NCBI GenBank assembly: GCA_038245795.1
Contig: JBBRSC010000151.1
Location: 1 to 8,266 of the forward strand
Length of the DNA stretch: 8,266 nucleotides
From: JBBRSC01 sp038245795
Lineage (GTDB): Bacteria; Actinomycetota; Acidimicrobiia; Acidimicrobiales; Microtrichaceae
Reading direction: 5' to 3'
The translations under genes and the position numbers were made by a program. Each line of letters opens with the position of its first letter. Positions within the stretch are counted from its first letter, which is position 1. The notes under the pieces are model-generated. The model saw nothing but the letters and a program-made list of their open reading frames with translations, ran no database searches and had not been told where the DNA came from. Positions 5,302-8,266 of the stretch are shown here, in pieces.

Positions 5302-5362
5302 TCGAACCAGCGTCCCGCTGATCGAACCAGCGTCCCGCTGATCGAACCAGCGTCCCGCTGAT
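5288..5362 (+). repeat. 20-bp tandem repeat, 3.75 copies, with internal inverted repeats
   Basis: Units start at 5288, 5308, 5328 and 5348, with the last unit ending at 5362. The repeats are identical. Each contains the interrupted palindrome CAGCG-TCC-CGCTG, so four palindromes are spaced at 20 bp, about two helical turns. Unit 1 contains the last codons and TGA (5299-5301) of the membrane protein gene. The last unit ends at the -35 box of the tRNA promoter. It could be a slippage-prone minisatellite or an array of protein-binding sites. Confidence 0.95.
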
Positions 5363-5390
5363 TGGTGAGCGATCGGGCTCCGGCTAAGGT
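5362..5390 (+). promoter_or_regulatory. Candidate promoter of tRNA-Ala
   Basis: TTGGTG (5362-5367) and TAAGGT (5385-5390) are separated by 17 nt. The -10 fits TANNNT. Transcription would start near 5397, a few bases before the mature tRNA 5' end at 5404. The 20-bp repeat array ends at the first base of the -35. Confidence 0.6.
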
Positions 5391-5403
5391 CATTCTTCTT
5401 CCC

Positions 5404-5477
5404 GGGGGTGTAGCTCAGTTGGCTAGAGCGCTTCGGTCGCATCGAAGAGGTCGTGGGTTCGATTCCCATCACCTCCA
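5404..5477 (+). tRNA. tRNA-Ala (anticodon CGC)
   Basis: A full cloverleaf can be drawn over 74 nt, with no encoded CCA. The acceptor stem is GGGGGTG (5404-5410) with CACCTCC (5470-5476), and it includes the G3-U70 wobble that marks tRNA-Ala. The D-arm is GCTC/GAGC with AGTTGGCTA in the loop. The anticodon stem is CTTCG/CGAAG with loop GTCGCAT, placing anticodon CGC at 5438-5440 (codon GCG). The T-arm is GTGGG/CCCAT with loop TTCGATT, and the discriminator is A5477. Loop positions 32 and 38 are G and U, a weak pair like the unusual 32-38 pairs known in other alanine tRNAs. Confidence 0.97.
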
Positions 5478-5484
5478 CCCGGAA

Positions 5485-5518
5485 CTCAGCCGCCCCATCG
5501 GGCGGCTGAGGTGCTTTT
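5485..5518 (+). terminator. Intrinsic terminator of tRNA-Ala
   Basis: A perfect 11-bp GC-rich stem, CTCAGCCGCCC (5485-5495) with GGGCGGCTGAG (5500-5510), has a 4-nt loop CATC. It is followed by GTGCTTTT (5511-5518). It begins 8 nt after the tRNA and should end its transcript. Confidence 0.9.
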
Positions 5519-5634
5519 CCGCCCCCGCCACTGCGGCAGGAACGCCCCGATACCAGTCGCCCATCACCCACCGGCCCCATGACAGCGACTAGGTAAGGGG
5601 AGCTGATTCGTCTCTGGCGTGAAAGGAGTCGGCG

Positions 5635-7179
5635 ATGTTGTTCCCGACCCTGACCTACGCCATCTTCTTCGTGCTGGTCCTTGGCGTGAGCTGGAAGCTG
5701 CGACCACAACCGCGGCTCTGGAAACCATTCATCCTGGTCGTCAGTTACGTCTTCTACGGATGGTGGAATCCAACGTTTCTGCTGTTGCTCGTCGGCTCCC
5801 AGGTTGGCAACACGATCATGGGATACGCCATCGCCCGTTCGACCACCGATGACCGTCGCCGATGGATGGTTCGCATCGGCGTCACCGGCAACCTGGTGGT
5901 GTTGGGTTTCTTCAAATATTACGGCTTCTTCGTTGAGTCGCTGATCTCGCTGCTCCGGCCCTTGCACCTGGCACCCACACCGCTCCTGATCGAGGTGACG
6001 CTGCCGGTCGGGGTGTCGTTCTTCACGTTTTGCGCCATCAGCTACATCATCGATCTCGGGCGCCAAGAGATCGAGCCGGCCAACGTCATCGACTTCTCGC
6101 TCTATCTGTCGTTCTTCCCACACCTCGTGGCCGGCCCGATCGTGCGTGCCTCAGAGTTCCTGCCCCAACTGAAGCGGCTCCCCAACCCGAACGCAGTCGA
6201 CGCCACCCGCGGCGCCCGGCTGATTGCGCGGGGACTCATCAAGAAAGTCATCATTGCGAGTTTCCTGTCACAAACGATCGTCGATCCGGTGTTCGGCGCG
6301 CCCGGCGCGTACCGATCGATCGACATCATCGTGGCGATCTACGCCTACGCCGTGCAGATCTATGCCGACTTCAGTGGCTATACGGACATCGCGATCGGCT
6401 CGGCGTTGCTGTTGGGCATCAAGTTTCCGGACAACTTCGATCGCCCGTACACGGCGGCGACCATCCAGGATTTCTGGCGCCGTTGGCACATGACGTTGTC
6501 GCGCTGGTTGCGTGACTACTTGTACATTCCGCTCGGCGGGAACCGTGGTCGCACCTTCATGGTGTATCGCAACCTCTTCCTCACGATGTTGTTGGGCGGT
6601 TTGTGGCACGGCGCTGAGTGGACCTTCGTCATCTGGGGCGCCTATCACGGGATCGGTTTGGGGGTGGAACGTTGGGTTGGTGAGCGGTCCACCGTGCCCC
6701 GCGATCAGCGCTCGGCTCGGGCACCGAAGCTGTCGAGGCTCCGGAGCGAGCTCGGACTCGAATCCACCGTCGGGGAGGTTCCGGTGATCGCCGTGACTGG
6801 TGACGTGGTGGTGGAACCGACCGAGCAGATGCCGAGCCGTCGGGAGCGCAGCCCGTGGGTCGGCCGACTGATGGTGTTCCATTTCGTGGCGATCGGGTGG
6901 GTGTTGTTTCGCTCCGACAGTCTCGCGACCGCCGGCACGGTGCTCTGGCGGGCGCTGACTGCCTGGGGATCACCCGAGTTGGTGACCCCGCTGCTTCTCG
7001 TGACGATCCTCGCCGCGCTCGCAGCCCAATATCTTCCGCCGCGGGTGGGTCTGACGCTCGAGTGGCGGGTGTCGTCGTTGCCGCCGGTGATCCAGGGGAT
7101 CGGGTTCGCGCTCGTGCTGCTGGTCGTTGACATTCTTGGTCCGCAGGGTGTCGCCCCGTTCATCTACTTCCAATTCTGA
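5635..7179 (+). CDS. AlgI-type MBOAT O-acyltransferase
   Basis: This 514-residue polytopic membrane protein belongs to the MBOAT family (AlgI/DltB/PatA branch), which moves acetyl groups across the membrane for O-acetylation of exported polysaccharides. Typical segments are SYVFYGWWNP (37-46), GFFKYYGFF (91-99), LPVGVSFFTFCAISYIID (123-140), FPHLVAGPIVR (161-171), YADFSGYTDIAIG (243-255), FWRRWHMTLSRWLRDYLYIP (280-299) and GGLWHGAEWTFVIWG (321-335). His325 in the last is the conserved catalytic histidine, with His285 before it. The protein ends PFIYFQF, a usual AlgI ending. About ten membrane segments are evident. A hydrophilic stretch (about 347-409) interrupts the region after the catalytic block. 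AAAGGAG at 5622-5628, 6 nt before the ATG, fixes the start. The next gene is coupled by TGATG. The polysaccharide substrate is unknown; alginate is not implied. Confidence 0.93.
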   Translation: MLFPTLTYAIFFVLVLGVSWKLRPQPRLWKPFILVVSYVFYGWWNPTFLLLLVGSQVGNTIMGYAIARSTTDDRRRWMVRIGVTGNLVVLGFFKYYGFFVESLISLLRPLHLAPTPLLIEVTLPVGVSFFTFCAISYIIDLGRQEIEPANVIDFSLYLSFFPHLVAGPIVRASEFLPQLKRLPNPNAVDATRGARLIARGLIKKVIIASFLSQTIVDPVFGAPGAYRSIDIIVAIYAYAVQIYADFSGYTDIAIGSALLLGIKFPDNFDRPYTAATIQDFWRRWHMTLSRWLRDYLYIPLGGNRGRTFMVYRNLFLTMLLGGLWHGAEWTFVIWGAYHGIGLGVERWVGERSTVPRDQRSARAPKLSRLRSELGLESTVGEVPVIAVTGDVVVEPTEQMPSRRERSPWVGRLMVFHFVAIGWVLFRSDSLATAGTVLWRALTAWGSPELVTPLLLVTILAALAAQYLPPRVGLTLEWRVSSLPPVIQGIGFALVLLVVDILGPQGVAPFIYFQF

Positions 7180-8266
7180 TGCCGTCCCAACCACCGACTC
7201 CGAGCGAGCCATCGCACGACGCCGACGATGTCACCGCGCCGAGGGTTCGGCACGGCATGAACGCAATGACCGCTTGGAAGGCGTCGGTGTTGTCCTTGGT
7301 GTTGTTCGCTCTGTTGGCGTCGGGAAGCTTGGTCAAAGCCGCGCGTGGCCACGAACGCGGATGGCAGCGCGACGTGTTCCTGCCGACGGCCAGCGCCATC
7401 GACCGAGTCGCCAACTTCTTCTCGCTCAACCGTCCGCTGGATTGGGCCAACGGCGCCCTCAATCGTGACGATGTCGAGCCCGATATCCAGTTCCCACCAG
7501 TCACCATCCCTCCGGTGTCGGGATCGACGACCACGTTGGCACCGCGGATCATTTCTGCGGCATCGCCGTTGCGGGTCGGGGTGTTCGGGGACAGCCAATC
7601 CAAGGACCTGGGGCTGAATATGAAGAGTCGGAAGGCGAAGGATCCGACCGTCTCGGTGTATCAGGAAGGTCAGGTCTCGACGGGCCTGGCCCGACCGGAC
7701 TTCTACAACTGGCCGGCGCGCCTCCAGGAGTTTCTCGCCGACGACGACGTCGATGCGGTGGTCTTCATGGCCGGCAGCAACGACGATCAGACGCTTCAGG
7801 ATCGGCTCGGAAACTCGGTCGCGCGGATCGGAACCGAGGAGTGGAGCGAGGAGTACCGACGCCGCGTTGCTGGCTTGATGGATCTCGTCAACAACGGGCG
7901 TCATCGGTTGGCGTGGACAGGTGTTCCGCTCGTCCGTGATGCCGATCTGAGCGTCACCGCGAAACTGGTCAATCAGATCATCCGTGATGAAGCAGCCACG
8001 CGACCATGGGTGAGCTACATCGACGCCGAATCGGCGTTGGCCGGACCCGATGGTGCCTATTCCGACTACCTCGACGTGGCCGGGAAGGGCCCCGTTCGTT
8101 GCCGACGACCCGATGGGATCCACTTGACGAACGACTGCCTCGCCGTGCTGAGTGATCTCGTCTTCGACGCGATCAAGCCGTTCTTCGACACCGTGACCCC
8201 CACGACGACAACGCCGACTTCTTCGATTCCGGTTCCCGCAAGCGGTCGTCCGACGAGTGGCCCCCC
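7179..8266 (+). CDS. Membrane-anchored SGNH/DUF459-type hydrolase or O-acetyltransferase, partial
   Basis: The frame is open from ATG 7179 for 362 codons to the window edge, with no stop, so the C-terminus is missing. The ATG overlaps the algI-type stop (TGATG), suggesting coupling. An alternative start, Met27 at 7257, has GAGGG 11 nt upstream. One membrane segment at about residues 34-52 anchors a domain expected outside the membrane. The SGNH signature is visible: VGVFGDSQ (133-140; Ser139 nucleophile), AGSND (198-202; Asn201) and RRPDGIHLT (309-317; Asp312, His315). The Gly oxyanion block is not clear. RRPDGIHLT is characteristic of DUF459-like SGNH proteins. After residue 338 a Thr/Pro/Ser-rich tail starts. 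SGNH proteins next to AlgI-type MBOATs, like AlgJ/AlgX, transfer the acetyl group to the polysaccharide outside the cell; that role is inferred here. Confidence 0.88.
   Translation, partial: MPSQPPTPSEPSHDADDVTAPRVRHGMNAMTAWKASVLSLVLFALLASGSLVKAARGHERGWQRDVFLPTASAIDRVANFFSLNRPLDWANGALNRDDVEPDIQFPPVTIPPVSGSTTTLAPRIISAASPLRVGVFGDSQSKDLGLNMKSRKAKDPTVSVYQEGQVSTGLARPDFYNWPARLQEFLADDDVDAVVFMAGSNDDQTLQDRLGNSVARIGTEEWSEEYRRRVAGLMDLVNNGRHRLAWTGVPLVRDADLSVTAKLVNQIIRDEAATRPWVSYIDAESALAGPDGAYSDYLDVAGKGPVRCRRPDGIHLTNDCLAVLSDLVFDAIKPFFDTVTPTTTTPTSSIPVPASGRPTSGP

Noticed and set aside
5288..5362. CRISPR array
   Set aside because: The 20-bp units are directly adjacent with no variable spacers, and no cas gene is present.
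5404..5477. tRNA-Ala as an integration site of a mobile element
   Set aside because: No integrase, no second copy of the tRNA 3' end, and the downstream genes look like ordinary chromosomal genes.
4714..6123. Long (469-codon) minus-strand open frame
   Set aside because: It lies antisense to the membrane protein gene, the 20-bp repeat, the tRNA and the start of the MBOAT gene. It contains a GIEPTTSS-like peptide, the usual artefact of translating the reverse strand of a tRNA. It shows no domain.
7164..8123. 319-codon minus-strand open frame
   Set aside because: It is antisense to the SGNH gene, whose GDS, GSND and DGIH motifs are clear on the plus strand. GC-rich third positions commonly create such shadows.

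Overview
This window looks like chromosomal core-genome DNA from a high-GC Gram-positive bacterium. I infer Actinobacteria outside the mycobacteria/streptomycetes, possibly an Acidimicrobiia-like lineage. The evidence is GC-rich codon use, frequent GTG starts, TANNNT -10 boxes (two sitting 6-7 nt before a start codon, as in leaderless transcripts), and a gene neighbourhood characteristic of Actinobacteria: FmdB/Ruc-type Ser-rich zinc-ribbon protein, galU, moeA (glp-like) and a small SepX/GlpR/Rv0996-type membrane protein. No mobile element, integrase, CRISPR array or phage gene is visible.

Region 1 (1-562): a minus-strand gene, running off the left edge, for a four-cysteine zinc-ribbon protein with a long serine-rich tail. 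A near-perfect CIRCE operator (365-391) lies just upstream, which predicts HrcA-controlled heat-shock expression. A separate plus-strand promoter (TTGACA, 17 nt, TTCGAT) precedes galU.

Region 2 (563-4336): plus-strand galU, moeA, moaA and moaC. galU makes UDP-glucose. moaA and moaC together convert GTP to cyclic pyranopterin monophosphate, and moeA inserts molybdenum at the end of the same cofactor pathway. moeA and moaA overlap (ATGA). A 32-bp tandem duplication re-copies the end of moaA including its stop codon. moaC has its own hairpin and a leaderless-type promoter.

Region 3 (4337-5301): a 353-nt intergenic stretch with an inverted repeat, a candidate promoter, a C-rich hairpin and a possible short leader ORF, followed by a 203-aa membrane protein of SepX/GlpR architecture. 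In Corynebacterium the homologous pair, a MoeA/gephyrin-like protein (Glp) and its membrane receptor (GlpR), works in cell division. The co-location here suggests the pair may also exist in this lineage.

Region 4 (5288-5518): a 20-bp tandem repeat (3.75 copies, each with an inverted repeat) starts in the last codons of the membrane protein gene and ends at the -35 box of a tRNA-Ala(CGC) gene. The tRNA is followed by a strong intrinsic terminator.

Region 5 (5635-8266): a two-gene unit for polysaccharide O-acetylation: an AlgI-type MBOAT acyltransferase, and a TGATG-coupled, membrane-anchored SGNH/DUF459-type hydrolase or acyltransferase that runs off the right edge.
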